Origin: JBMNNS01 sp050942625
Lineage (GTDB): Bacteria > Bacillota > Dethiobacteria > DTU022 > UBA8154
Reading direction: 5' to 3'
DNA length: 31,615 nucleotides
NCBI GenBank assembly: GCA_050942625.1
Contig: JBMNNS010000008.1
Coordinates: 1 to 31,615 of the forward strand
Shown here: piece by piece, positions 17,247 through 24,640 of the stretch
Layout of the letters: each line of letters begins with the position of its first letter
Numbering within the stretch: the stretch's first letter is position 1
Notes under the pieces: model-generated
Seen by the model: the letters and a program-made list of their open reading frames with translations, nothing else
What the model was told of the DNA's origin: nothing
Database searches by the model: none
Made by a program: the position numbers and the translations under genes

Positions 17247-17282
17247 ATGGATCTCTATTTGTTTTTAAATATGGCTTTTTAA
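17247..17282 (+). CDS. Possible leader peptide (11 residues)
   Basis: An AAAGGAGGGG ribosome site is followed at normal distance by ATG and the short frame MDLYLFLNMAF, ending in TAA 48 bp before the next gene. It lies in the 5' leader of the sigma-54-driven transcript. It could be a translated leader or an accidental frame; no attenuator hairpin is obvious downstream. Confidence 0.3.
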   Translation: MDLYLFLNMAF

Positions 17283-17330
17283 ATGTTTTGGCGATTCTTT
17301 GAAAAAAAATAATAAAAGGGTGGTGCGACA

Positions 17331-18266
17331 ATGTCGGACGCAAAGGCAATTGACCTTATGAATTATCCTCTGCAATGCATGAGGGTGATGAACTTAGATG
17401 ACAGTCCCGAATTTAGGCAGATGGCGCAAACTACATTTGCAGCACTCTTCCCTACCGGACGTTTCCCAACTGCTCCTGGTTTTCCTGCTAACGAGGTGGA
17501 GGAAAAACTCTATAAGCATACCTATGGTTCCCTTTTCAACCCTTATAAAACAGTGGATGAAATGGTTGAGGCAATGGACAAGTTTGGTTATGACAAGCTG
17601 GTTATCTCCGCCGCTAAAATGTGGTCCTGGAGGATGAAGCTAGATTTCATCTGGGATTTTACGATCGAACAGGTTAAAGAAATAATGGACAAAGCGGGCC
17701 ACGACAGGATCATTGGTGGGGCAGGGTATAACCCCTTTAACATTGAGGAAAGTTTAAAAATTATTGAAAAAGCCGTGAAGGAATATGGATTTAAATATGT
17801 CTATATACACCCACATGGCTTTGGGCTTCCACCCAACCATAAGCTCTTCTACCCGCTTTATGCCAAGTGCAATGAGTTGGGTATTCCTGTAGGAATGCAG
17901 ATTGGGCATTCTGCCGAGCCGCTACCAAGCTGGGTTGGTAACCCGGTCAACATTGACGAGGTTGCCCTTGACTTCCCCAATCTTAAAATTAACCTTTCTC
18001 ATACGGGATATCCCTGGATCGATGAGTGGTGCTCCATGGTTTGGAAACACCCCAATGTCTATGGAGATATTTCAGCTTATATGCCCAGGGGGCTTGATGA
18101 AAGAATAATCAAGTTTATGGATGGTTCCCGGGGTAGGAATAAGGTTATGTTTGGAACAAACGGCATGGGGTTGGGCTTGGTTCAGCAACTAAGGGATTTG
18201 GAAATCAGGGATGAAGCTAAGCAAAGAATTTTACGTGATAACGCCCTGGAATTCTTTGGCCTTTAA
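17331..18266 (+). CDS. Amidohydrolase-2-fold protein with missing metal ligands
   Basis: A 311-residue protein of the amidohydrolase_2 (ACMSD-like) TIM-barrel family. Recognisable strand motifs are YIHPHGFGLPPNH (H160, H162), MQIGHSA (H193), INLSHTGYPW (H224) and FGTNG near the end. Two hallmarks are altered: the first-strand D-x-H-x-H reads DLMNY (Met10 and Tyr12 in place of the histidines), and the final-strand Asp (normally FGTD) is N277. The ordinary zinc hydrolase or decarboxylase mechanism therefore looks lost or changed. It is first in the rightward sigma-54 operon, ahead of the HMGS-like/DUF35 and thiolase genes, so a role on the same acyl-CoA or acid intermediate is likely. The ATG follows AAGGGTGGTG. 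Substrate unknown. Confidence 0.75.
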   Translation: MSDAKAIDLMNYPLQCMRVMNLDDSPEFRQMAQTTFAALFPTGRFPTAPGFPANEVEEKLYKHTYGSLFNPYKTVDEMVEAMDKFGYDKLVISAAKMWSWRMKLDFIWDFTIEQVKEIMDKAGHDRIIGGAGYNPFNIEESLKIIEKAVKEYGFKYVYIHPHGFGLPPNHKLFYPLYAKCNELGIPVGMQIGHSAEPLPSWVGNPVNIDEVALDFPNLKINLSHTGYPWIDEWCSMVWKHPNVYGDISAYMPRGLDERIIKFMDGSRGRNKVMFGTNGMGLGLVQQLRDLEIRDEAKQRILRDNALEFFGL

Positions 18267-18340
18267 AACTATTATAGGCTGACGAAGGAAAAAATATGTT
18301 TTAACATTACTTCCATAAAGTAAGCTGAGGTGACCCATGA

Positions 18341-18366
18341 TAGCCCTTCCAAATACAGAAGGGCTA
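18341..18366 (+). repeat. Intercistronic hairpin
   Basis: A perfect 9-bp stem, TAGCCCTTC (18341-18349) with GAAGGGCTA (18358-18366), 8-base loop, no U-run. It lies in the 213-bp gap between the amidohydrolase-fold gene and the HMGS-like gene and may act as a processing or stability element that sets different levels of the two parts of the operon. Confidence 0.5.
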
Positions 18367-18479
18367 CCGTACTGATTTTGGGGAACATGCTTTATGGATG
18401 GAATCATGGATGAGGTATCTATTGAAGTATCTAGAGGAAAAACTAAGAAAAGTTTGTGATTAGGAGGGGTTATGAGTAA

Positions 18480-19979
18480 ATGACAGGAGTAGGAATATTA
18501 GGCTATGGTTCATACATTCCTAGTTACCGTATCCGCGTCAAGGATATCAGAAATGCCTGGCCTCAAGCCGGTTCATTTCCAGGAATTCAAGAAAAAGCGG
18601 TTGCGGACTTTGACGAAGACGTTGTTACAATGGGGGTAGAAGCGGCAGAAAAGGCATTGGCTATGGCAGGGTTAAAGGGAGAGCAGGTCGATGCTTTATT
18701 TATGGCTACAACTTCTTCTCCTTTTGCTGAAAAATCAGCTGCAGTTATTGTGCAAACAGTTTTGGATCTGCCCAAGGCATCCCTGGCTTATGATATCAAC
18801 AGTTCATGCCGGTCTGGTTCCTTAGCAATCCGTGCTGCCATTGATTACATTCGTTCCAATAATGAAAGCAAGGTTCTGGTTGTTATTGCAGATAACCGTC
18901 TTCCTACCGTAGCAACCCCGCCTGAAGTCAGTCTTGGGGCTGCTGCTGCTGCTTTTGTTTTTGCAGCGGCGAAGGATAATGTTCTATGTGAAATAGAGGC
19001 CTGGGCTTCTGCAAGCGATGAACATACAACCAGGTGGAGAGAATCGGGTTCAAATTATCTTAGATTCCATGAAGACCCCAGGATAGAAAGAGATAATTTC
19101 TTTGCTGGTGTAAAAAAAGTAACCGAGGATCTTCTAAAGAAAGGCAACTTTAGTAAAGACGATGTCAAGTATATCGTTTCCTCCCAAATGGATGGGCGGG
19201 CTGCCGGACAGGTTTCCAAAGATACTGGTTTAAAAAATCCTGCTGATTACAATATTTTAAACAATCTAGTAGGTCAAATTGGGGATACAGGTTCTTGTGC
19301 AGCTTACCTAAACCTTATTGCCCTTTTTGACGGGGCACAGCCTGGGGAGCGTGGTTTTGTCGTATCCTATGGTGTTGGGGCTGGCTGCGATGGTTTTGCT
19401 TTTAAACTAACGGATGCTTTAATAGAAGCCAGGAAAAAACAAACCGTCACCCTGGAAGACTTGTTAAACGACAAACAATATCTTGATTATATTGCTTTTG
19501 CAAAAAGAATGGGCTTTTTGGAAGTGGCTCCTGTCCTGCCTGATCCCAACTCCGGCTATCCTAACCAGCCCAACATGAAACGTGAAGTGGAAGAGATCCT
19601 TTCTTTGAAAGCCCAGCTATGTTCAAAATGCGGTTCAATCAACTTTCCGAAGAGACACTATTGCATTGATTGCAGGAGCACTGAATTTACAACTATAAAA
19701 CTGCCGAGGAGAGCCAAATTAGTTACATTTAATATCCAGCATGTTTTGGCGATAGGGCCTGAGGAGCCTCCTGTAATAGTTGGAACTGCTAAAATAATAG
19801 GGGCAACAGGCGAAAGAGGAGGCCATGTTAGTGCAGCTATGATTAGCTGCGATGCAGATAAAGTAAAAGTAGGTACGGAGGTAGAATTAATTTTTAGACG
19901 TTGCGGGGAAGAGTTAGGCATACCTAAATATGGTTATAAATTTAAACCCTGCTTTGTGAACGGGGGGGGAGCAGAATGA
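18480..19979 (+). CDS. HMG-CoA-synthase-like protein fused to a DUF35 zinc-ribbon/OB-fold domain
   Basis: A 499-residue fusion. Residues 1-320 are a thiolase-fold unit resembling archaeal HMG-CoA synthase (GILGYGSYIPSYRIRV at the start), with a nucleophile-type Cys110 (DINSSCRSGS). By my recollection of the archaeal family, the general-base Glu position is Thr (ATTSSPF, 76-82) and the catalytic His position is Ser235 (VSSQMDGR), so canonical HMG-CoA synthesis is doubtful. Residues 378-490 are a DUF35 domain: zinc ribbon C381-x2-C384-x10-C395-x2-C398, then the OB fold. In archaea separate HMGCS and DUF35 proteins form a complex with a thiolase; here the first two are joined and the thiolase follows with an ATGA overlap. 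Likely role: condensation or cleavage of a beta-ketoacyl-CoA together with that thiolase. Confidence 0.75.
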   Translation: MTGVGILGYGSYIPSYRIRVKDIRNAWPQAGSFPGIQEKAVADFDEDVVTMGVEAAEKALAMAGLKGEQVDALFMATTSSPFAEKSAAVIVQTVLDLPKASLAYDINSSCRSGSLAIRAAIDYIRSNNESKVLVVIADNRLPTVATPPEVSLGAAAAAFVFAAAKDNVLCEIEAWASASDEHTTRWRESGSNYLRFHEDPRIERDNFFAGVKKVTEDLLKKGNFSKDDVKYIVSSQMDGRAAGQVSKDTGLKNPADYNILNNLVGQIGDTGSCAAYLNLIALFDGAQPGERGFVVSYGVGAGCDGFAFKLTDALIEARKKQTVTLEDLLNDKQYLDYIAFAKRMGFLEVAPVLPDPNSGYPNQPNMKREVEEILSLKAQLCSKCGSINFPKRHYCIDCRSTEFTTIKLPRRAKLVTFNIQHVLAIGPEEPPVIVGTAKIIGATGERGGHVSAAMISCDADKVKVGTEVELIFRRCGEELGIPKYGYKFKPCFVNGGGAE

Positions 19980-21154
19980 GAAAAAAAGGTGAACTAAGGG
20001 TTGCTGTTGTAGGAGCAGGAATGATTAAGTTTGGTGAGTTGTTTGATCAAAGTTTTGACGACATGGTAGTAGGTGCCTATAGAGACTGTTTGGCAAGTGT
20101 TGATAAAGGCATTGATGAGGATGAAATTGAAGCTGCCTGGTTAGGTACATGTCAGGGCAGCTTACTAAGAAGGGAAATAGTAGCGGGTTTTACACTTGCT
20201 GAGCCTTTGGGAACTTTGCTTAAGCCTGTTACCAGGGTTGAAAATGCTTGCTGTAGCGGCAGTGACGCCATTCGTAATGCTGCTTTTGCAGTTGCTGCAG
20301 GAATCTATGAAACTGTTTTGGTAGTAGGGGCGGAAAAAATGAGAGATGTGCCTACAAGGGCCAGCCTTGTGGCTAACAGGGGTGTAACCTCTCACCTATG
20401 GATGCATCCCCGTGGAGCAACTGCACCTCAAGTCTTTGGGCAAAATATTACAGCGCATATGGCTAAGTATGGTACGAAACGCGAGCATTTTGCCAAAGTA
20501 GCAGTCAAAAATCACTTGTATGGAAGTATGAACGAGAAATCGGCTTTAAAATTTGAGGTAACTCTGGAGCAGGTTCTCAACGCACCAATGGTTTCATGGC
20601 CTTTGGGGTTGTTTGATTGTTGTCCGACGACAGATGGGGCCGCCGCTGTCATCCTGACAACAGAAGAAAAAGCAAAACGCTATACTGACACACCTGTATT
20701 TTTAATCGGAACAGGGGTTTCTGCAGATGTTTTTACTTCCTTCTGGAAAAAATCCTTTACAAACTGGCCGGCAACACAGGAAGCTGCCAAACAGGCCTAC
20801 AAAATGGCCGGGATTACCCCCAAGGACATTGACGTAGCAGAATTGCATGACTGTTTTTCCAGCACAGAACTAATTACCTATGAGGATGTTGGTTTTTGTG
20901 AAATTGGTAAAACAGGGGAATGGATTGATTCTGGTGGGCCCTATTTTGAAGGTGAAATACCATGCAACCTCAGTGGTGGCCTAAAATCTAAGGGCCATCC
21001 TGTTGGCGCAACAGGAGTTGCCCAAGCCCATGAAATTTTCAACCAACTTCGTGGTAATAAAGGAAAAACACAAGTTAAAAATGCAAGATATGGTTTGACC
21101 CATAATTTGGGTGGTACCGGCTCTGTAGCTTGTGTAAATATTTATGGTTTATAA
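19976..21154 (+). CDS. SCP2/archaeal-type thiolase
   Basis: A 392-residue thiolase of the lipid-transfer (SCP-x, archaeal acetoacetyl-CoA thiolase, BbsB) branch. The nucleophile is C92 in ENACCSGSD (a double Cys, C92-C93), with H291 in ELHDCFS and H341 in SKGHPVGATG; the second catalytic Cys of classical thiolases is absent, as normal in this branch (GGTGSVACV). The start codon overlaps the stop of the HMGS-like gene (ATGA), pointing to 1:1 synthesis and a physical complex. It probably cleaves or forms a beta-ketoacyl-CoA with the DUF35 domain holding CoA. Candidate substrates include aroyl- or branched 3-ketoacyl-CoAs; not decided by sequence. Confidence 0.87.
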   Translation: MRKKGELRVAVVGAGMIKFGELFDQSFDDMVVGAYRDCLASVDKGIDEDEIEAAWLGTCQGSLLRREIVAGFTLAEPLGTLLKPVTRVENACCSGSDAIRNAAFAVAAGIYETVLVVGAEKMRDVPTRASLVANRGVTSHLWMHPRGATAPQVFGQNITAHMAKYGTKREHFAKVAVKNHLYGSMNEKSALKFEVTLEQVLNAPMVSWPLGLFDCCPTTDGAAAVILTTEEKAKRYTDTPVFLIGTGVSADVFTSFWKKSFTNWPATQEAAKQAYKMAGITPKDIDVAELHDCFSSTELITYEDVGFCEIGKTGEWIDSGGPYFEGEIPCNLSGGLKSKGHPVGATGVAQAHEIFNQLRGNKGKTQVKNARYGLTHNLGGTGSVACVNIYGL

Positions 21155-21162
21155 AATTGGGT

Positions 21163-21192
21163 ATGGCAAACGAAATTCCCCTTGCCATTTTT
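21163..21192 (+). terminator. Terminator-like hairpin after the SCP2 thiolase gene
   Basis: ATGGCAA (21163-21169) pairs with TTGCCAT (21182-21188), followed by TTTTT to 21192. It may partly end the transcript after the thiolase and lower expression of the downstream genes. Confidence 0.55.
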
Positions 21193-21231
21193 AATTACTG
21201 CCTGTAATTTCAGGAACTGGTGGAAAGACCC

Positions 21232-21269
21232 AGGCCTGCAGTACCGGTGTTAAAATGGGGTGCAGGCCT
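21232..21269 (+). repeat. Second hairpin in the same intergenic gap
   Basis: AGGCCTGCA (21232-21240) pairs perfectly with TGCAGGCCT (21261-21269) across a 20-base loop and is followed by a pyrimidine-rich stretch. With the preceding hairpin it makes a double structure between the thiolase and the crotonase-family gene. Confidence 0.5.
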
Positions 21270-21341
21270 TGGTTTCTTCTTTCTATTTAAAGGTATCTTG
21301 TTTTGGTTTGATTTTATCTTATCGTAAAAGGGGTATGTAAA

Positions 21342-22124
21342 TTGAGTTATGAGGCCATTATTCTGGAGAAAGAAGGAAATATCGCCACTGTTAAATTTAA
21401 TAATCCTGCGAAAAAAAACATGTTGACTGAACAAATGAAAAATGAATTGAAGGATGTCATCTATAAATTTAAAGATGACGATACGGTTAGAGTGGTTGTT
21501 CTAACCGGTTCTGAAGATTCTTTTTGTGCTGGTGGAGATTTATCTACCATGGGAGACAAAATGGATCTAATTCAGGGCAGAAATAGGATGATAAACCTTC
21601 AGGAATGGTTTGTGCAATTGGTAAAGTTGGAGAAACCCGTCATTGCCTCCATAAACGGCCATGCTGTTGGAGCTGGATTTAGCCTGGCCCTGGCCTCAGA
21701 TGTCATCCTGGCTTCTGAAAGGGCAATTTTTGGTGCTCCTTTTAACCGGGTTGGCGTTATTCCTGATTACGGTTGCCTTTACTTTCTCCCCAGGTATGTG
21801 GGGCTTCTGAAGGCAAAAGAGCTAGTTTATACCGGGAAATTTGTTAAAGCAGAAGAAGCTAAAGAATTAGGTTTTGTTAATGAAGTTGTCCCGCATGAAC
21901 AATTAGCGGAGGTAACAAAGAAATGGGCCCAAAGATTAGCCAGGGGGCCAGCAGTGGCAATAGGATTGGCCAAAAATATGCTAAACATTACCTATGAAAG
22001 TAGTCTAAAAACCATTTTGGACTATGAAATATTGTCACAAACTATAGCTCTTCAAACAAATGATCATCGTGAAGGGGTAAGTGCTTTCTTTGATAAAAGG
22101 GAGCCAAATTTTCAGGGCCGTTAG
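21342..22124 (+). CDS. Crotonase-family enoyl-CoA isomerase/hydratase, PaaG-like active site
   Basis: A 260-residue crotonase-superfamily protein. The oxyanion hole is intact (FCAGGDLS at 61-68 and NGHAVGAGF). Both glutamates used by enoyl-CoA hydratases are missing: the first region reads GAGFSLA instead of G-G-C-E-L-A, and the second reads GAPFNRVGVIPDYG instead of PE-x-x-x-G. Instead D142 in IPDYG matches the catalytic Asp of PaaG/dienoyl-isomerase types. Isomerisation of a double bond or ring opening is thus more likely than simple hydration. The start is TTG with AAAAGGGG eight bases upstream. It precedes the classical thiolase and dehydrogenase, probably in the same operon though behind two hairpins. 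Confidence 0.8.
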   Translation: MSYEAIILEKEGNIATVKFNNPAKKNMLTEQMKNELKDVIYKFKDDDTVRVVVLTGSEDSFCAGGDLSTMGDKMDLIQGRNRMINLQEWFVQLVKLEKPVIASINGHAVGAGFSLALASDVILASERAIFGAPFNRVGVIPDYGCLYFLPRYVGLLKAKELVYTGKFVKAEEAKELGFVNEVVPHEQLAEVTKKWAQRLARGPAVAIGLAKNMLNITYESSLKTILDYEILSQTIALQTNDHREGVSAFFDKREPNFQGR

Positions 22125-22246
22125 GGGTAAATACAATTTATGGCAACAAGGTGTGGCCTAAAGGGGATGTTCTCAACAACTTTGAATGCTGCTAGGCCCT
22201 GATAGAAAAAAAGGTAAAAGTAAAAAAGTGAGTAGGAGGCTTAAAA

Positions 22247-23431
22247 ATGCAAGAAACAGTAGTTGTCAGTTATGCACGGACACCTTTTGGCCGGTTGCTG
22301 GGGACACTAAGTTCCATACCGGCAGTAGATCTTGGTGGAATGGTCATCAAAGAGGTAATTAAAAGAGCGGGAATTGATGGTGAGATTATTGACTATGTAT
22401 TTATGGGCATGGTTGTTCCTGCCGGAATGGGACAGATACCATCCAGGCAAGCTACCTTAAAGGCTGGTCTCTCTCCCGAAATATCCTCTGATACCCTCAA
22501 TAAGGTTTGTGCCGCCAGCTTGAGAACAGTAAACATTGCCGATGCCTTTATCAAGGCAGGTGAATATGAAGTTATCGTTGCAGGTGGTATGGAAAGTATG
22601 AGCCGTTGTCCGTATCTTGTCCCTCAGGGACGTGCCGGATACCGTATGGGGAACGGGGTGCTAGTAGACTCCATGGTCAATGATGGGCTATGGTGTCCTG
22701 TTCATGATGTTCATATGGGCATTCACGGCGAAATGGCCTATACAGAATTTGGCATTACCCGGGAGGAAATGGACAGGTGGTCATTGCGAAGCCATCAATT
22801 AGTTTTGAAAGGCTATAAAGAAGGTAAGTTTAAGGAAGAAATTATGCCAGTCACTGTTCCCCAGAAAAAGAAAGATCCAATCATTTTTGAGATGGATGAA
22901 TGCCCAAGGGCCGATACCTCGTACGAGGTTTTGAGCAAGCTTCCACCTGCTTTCAAGAAGGATGGTGTTATTACGGCTGGTAATGCGCCGCCAGTAAACG
23001 ATGGAGCCTCTGCATTGTTGTTGATGTCACGCAAAAAGGCAGAAGAACTGGGCCTTAAGCCGTTGGCAAGGATTGTATCCCAGGGGCAAGCTTCCAAAGC
23101 TCCACCCTATATTTCTACTGTTCCGTATTATGCTGCCGAAAAAGCATTACAAAAAGCTAAACTTACCATTGATGATATTGATCTGATCGAAGTAAACGAA
23201 GCATTTGCAGCAGTTTCCTTAACTTGTATGAAGCTCGGCAATTGGCCAGAAGAAAAGGTAAATGTTAACGGTGGGGCCGTAGCTATTGGACACCCCATTG
23301 GAGCTAGTGGTGGGCGGATCCTGATGACCTTGATTTCTGAACTGAGGCGCAGAAAAGCTAAATATGGGTTGGCTACAATTTGCAGCGGTGCAGCCCAGGG
23401 CGAAGCAACCATCGTAGAAGCACTTTATTAA
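22247..23431 (+). CDS. Acetyl-CoA C-acyltransferase (classical thiolase)
   Basis: A 394-residue classical thiolase with all catalytic residues: nucleophile C88 (NKVCAASLR), NEAFAAV, H349 (AIGHPIGASGGR) and C379 (ATICSGAAQGEA). It cleaves acetoacetyl-CoA or a longer 3-ketoacyl-CoA with CoA to give acetyl-CoA, or runs in reverse. It starts with ATG preceded by AGGAGG. The 43-bp spacing to the following 3-hydroxyacyl-CoA dehydrogenase indicates co-transcription, making the usual last two steps of crotonyl-CoA oxidation. Confidence 0.93.
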   Translation: MQETVVVSYARTPFGRLLGTLSSIPAVDLGGMVIKEVIKRAGIDGEIIDYVFMGMVVPAGMGQIPSRQATLKAGLSPEISSDTLNKVCAASLRTVNIADAFIKAGEYEVIVAGGMESMSRCPYLVPQGRAGYRMGNGVLVDSMVNDGLWCPVHDVHMGIHGEMAYTEFGITREEMDRWSLRSHQLVLKGYKEGKFKEEIMPVTVPQKKKDPIIFEMDECPRADTSYEVLSKLPPAFKKDGVITAGNAPPVNDGASALLLMSRKKAEELGLKPLARIVSQGQASKAPPYISTVPYYAAEKALQKAKLTIDDIDLIEVNEAFAAVSLTCMKLGNWPEEKVNVNGGAVAIGHPIGASGGRILMTLISELRRRKAKYGLATICSGAAQGEATIVEALY

Positions 23432-23474
23432 AAAGGTATGGGCTGGCAAGCAAGATTATAAGGAGGTAAGAAAA

Positions 23475-24329
23475 GTGGAAATTAAAAAAATAATGGTAAT
23501 TGGTGCCGGACAAATGGGCGGCGGTATTGCCCAGGTATGTGCTCAGTCTGGATATCCAGTAGTTTTACGGGATATCAAGGATGAGTTTTTAGAAAGAGGA
23601 ATTGGAGTCATTAGCAAGAATTTGCAGCGAAATGTTGATAAAGGAAGAATGTCAGCAGAAGATAAGGAAGCTGTACTGGGAAGAATTAAGGGTACCATTG
23701 ATCTCAAGGATGGGGCAGATGTTGACATAGTTATAGAAGCCGCCGTTGAAAATATGGAAATTAAAGCAGATCTTTTCCGGGAACTTGATGCCATGTGTCC
23801 TGCTCATACGATACTGGCCAGTAACACTTCATCCCTGCCTATCACCAATATAGCTGCTGTTACAAAGCGTCCTGAAAAGGTAATCGGCATGCATTTTATG
23901 AACCCTGTGCCTGTTATGAAGTTAGTAGAAATTATCCGTGGTATAGCCACATCTGATGAAACTTATCAAATTGTGGAGGACCTCTCTAAAAAATTGGACA
24001 AAATACCGGTTGAGGTTAACGATTACCCTGGATTTATCTCTAACCGTGTTTTGATGCCCATGATTAACGAGGCCGTTTACTGTTTGATGGAGGGGGTTGC
24101 TACTCCCCAGGCCATAGATGATGTAATGCGGCTGGGCATGAATCATCCTATGGGACCTTTGACCCTCGCAGACCTGATCGGACTTGATACCTGTCTTTCC
24201 ATCATGGAAGTTCTATATGAAGGGTTTGGTGATTCCAAATACCGTCCTTGCCCATTGTTAAGAAAATATGTTGCAGCAGGATGGTTAGGCAGGAAGTCAG
24301 GAAAAGGTTTTTATGATTACAGCAAATAG
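23475..24329 (+). CDS. hbd: 3-hydroxybutyryl-CoA dehydrogenase
   Basis: A 284-residue NAD(P)-dependent 3-hydroxyacyl-CoA dehydrogenase of the short, single-function bacterial form. The nucleotide-binding motif is VIGAGQMGGGIAQ (8-20); SNTSSLPIT and GMHFMNPVPVMKLVEII carry the conserved Ser/His catalytic region; the C-terminal dimerisation domain has NHPMGPLTLADLIGLDT. It oxidises (S)-3-hydroxybutyryl-CoA to acetoacetyl-CoA. The start is GTG with AAGGAGGT upstream. It is the last gene of the rightward operon; hairpins at 24395-24486 and 24559-24585 follow. Confidence 0.92.
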   Translation: MEIKKIMVIGAGQMGGGIAQVCAQSGYPVVLRDIKDEFLERGIGVISKNLQRNVDKGRMSAEDKEAVLGRIKGTIDLKDGADVDIVIEAAVENMEIKADLFRELDAMCPAHTILASNTSSLPITNIAAVTKRPEKVIGMHFMNPVPVMKLVEIIRGIATSDETYQIVEDLSKKLDKIPVEVNDYPGFISNRVLMPMINEAVYCLMEGVATPQAIDDVMRLGMNHPMGPLTLADLIGLDTCLSIMEVLYEGFGDSKYRPCPLLRKYVAAGWLGRKSGKGFYDYSK

Positions 24330-24394
24330 TTGATAACTGCATTTAATTAAGTCACTCAAAAAGTGGCAAAAAAATTAAACTTAGTCGGGGTTGT

Positions 24395-24486
24395 AAAAGA
24401 TCGTGTTGAATATTTTTGGCAAAAGATCAGCTATAATTAGGGAAATATTTGAATAGAATAAAAAACAGTCAGCACGATCTTTTTTC
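24395..24486 (+). terminator. Long-loop terminator-like hairpin after hbd
   Basis: A 14-bp stem (24395-24408 with 24470-24483, one G-T pair) encloses about 61 bases and runs into TTTTTT. It lies 66 bp past the hbd stop. The loop is long for a simple terminator, so a small stable RNA or a nested structure is possible. Confidence 0.5.
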
Positions 24487-24558
24487 CGGCCCTCATAATG
24501 AACATAATTATAAAAGTAGTGCCTGGTTACAGATGAAAAAATTAGATCAAAAGATAAC

Positions 24559-24585
24559 GAGGCCGCTATTCAAAGGAGCGGCCTC
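24559..24585. terminator. Hairpin between convergent hbd operon and activator gene
   Basis: A perfect 9-bp GC-rich stem, GAGGCCGCT (24559-24567) with AGCGGCCTC (24577-24585), 9-base loop. A-rich sequence follows on the plus side; a TCTTTT stretch follows on the minus side, so it more likely ends the activator transcript. Confidence 0.55.
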
Positions 24586-24612
24586 CAAAAAATATTACTA
24601 CAATAAATTAAA

Positions 24613-24640
24613 TTTTATAGCAATCCTTTTATAGCAATCC
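24613..24640. repeat. 14-bp tandem duplication at the activator stop codon
   Basis: TTTTATAGCAATCC occurs twice head to tail (24613-24626, 24627-24640). The right-hand copy includes the last codons and TAA stop of the activator gene, so the left copy duplicates the gene's end. Confidence 0.7.

Larger units (their letters stand above)
16647..17330. promoter_or_regulatory. Divergent regulatory region of the acyl-CoA island
   Basis: 684 bp separating two divergent operons. It contains a leftward sigma-54 promoter (16818-16832), a 26-bp palindromic element (16951-16976), a 9-bp tandem repeat CCGGAGCAT at 17091-17108, a rightward sigma-54 promoter (17151-17165) and a possible 11-residue leader peptide (17247-17282). 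A TTGTAA-TT-TTACAA inverted repeat lies at 16924-16937. I see no other gene. Confidence 0.75.

Noticed and set aside
18360..18400. A fifth sigma-54 promoter before the HMGS-like gene (TTGGGGAACATGC)
   Set aside because: The GG-to-GC distance is seven instead of ten bases, which sigma-54 promoters do not tolerate.
18480..19979. Genuine HMG-CoA synthase for isoprenoid synthesis
   Set aside because: Catalytic Glu and His positions look replaced, no other mevalonate genes are present, and it sits in a catabolic sigma-54 operon.
24449..24634. 61-residue open frame between hbd and the activator
   Set aside because: It overlaps two hairpins and the activator stop, has composition like non-coding DNA and no good ribosome site.
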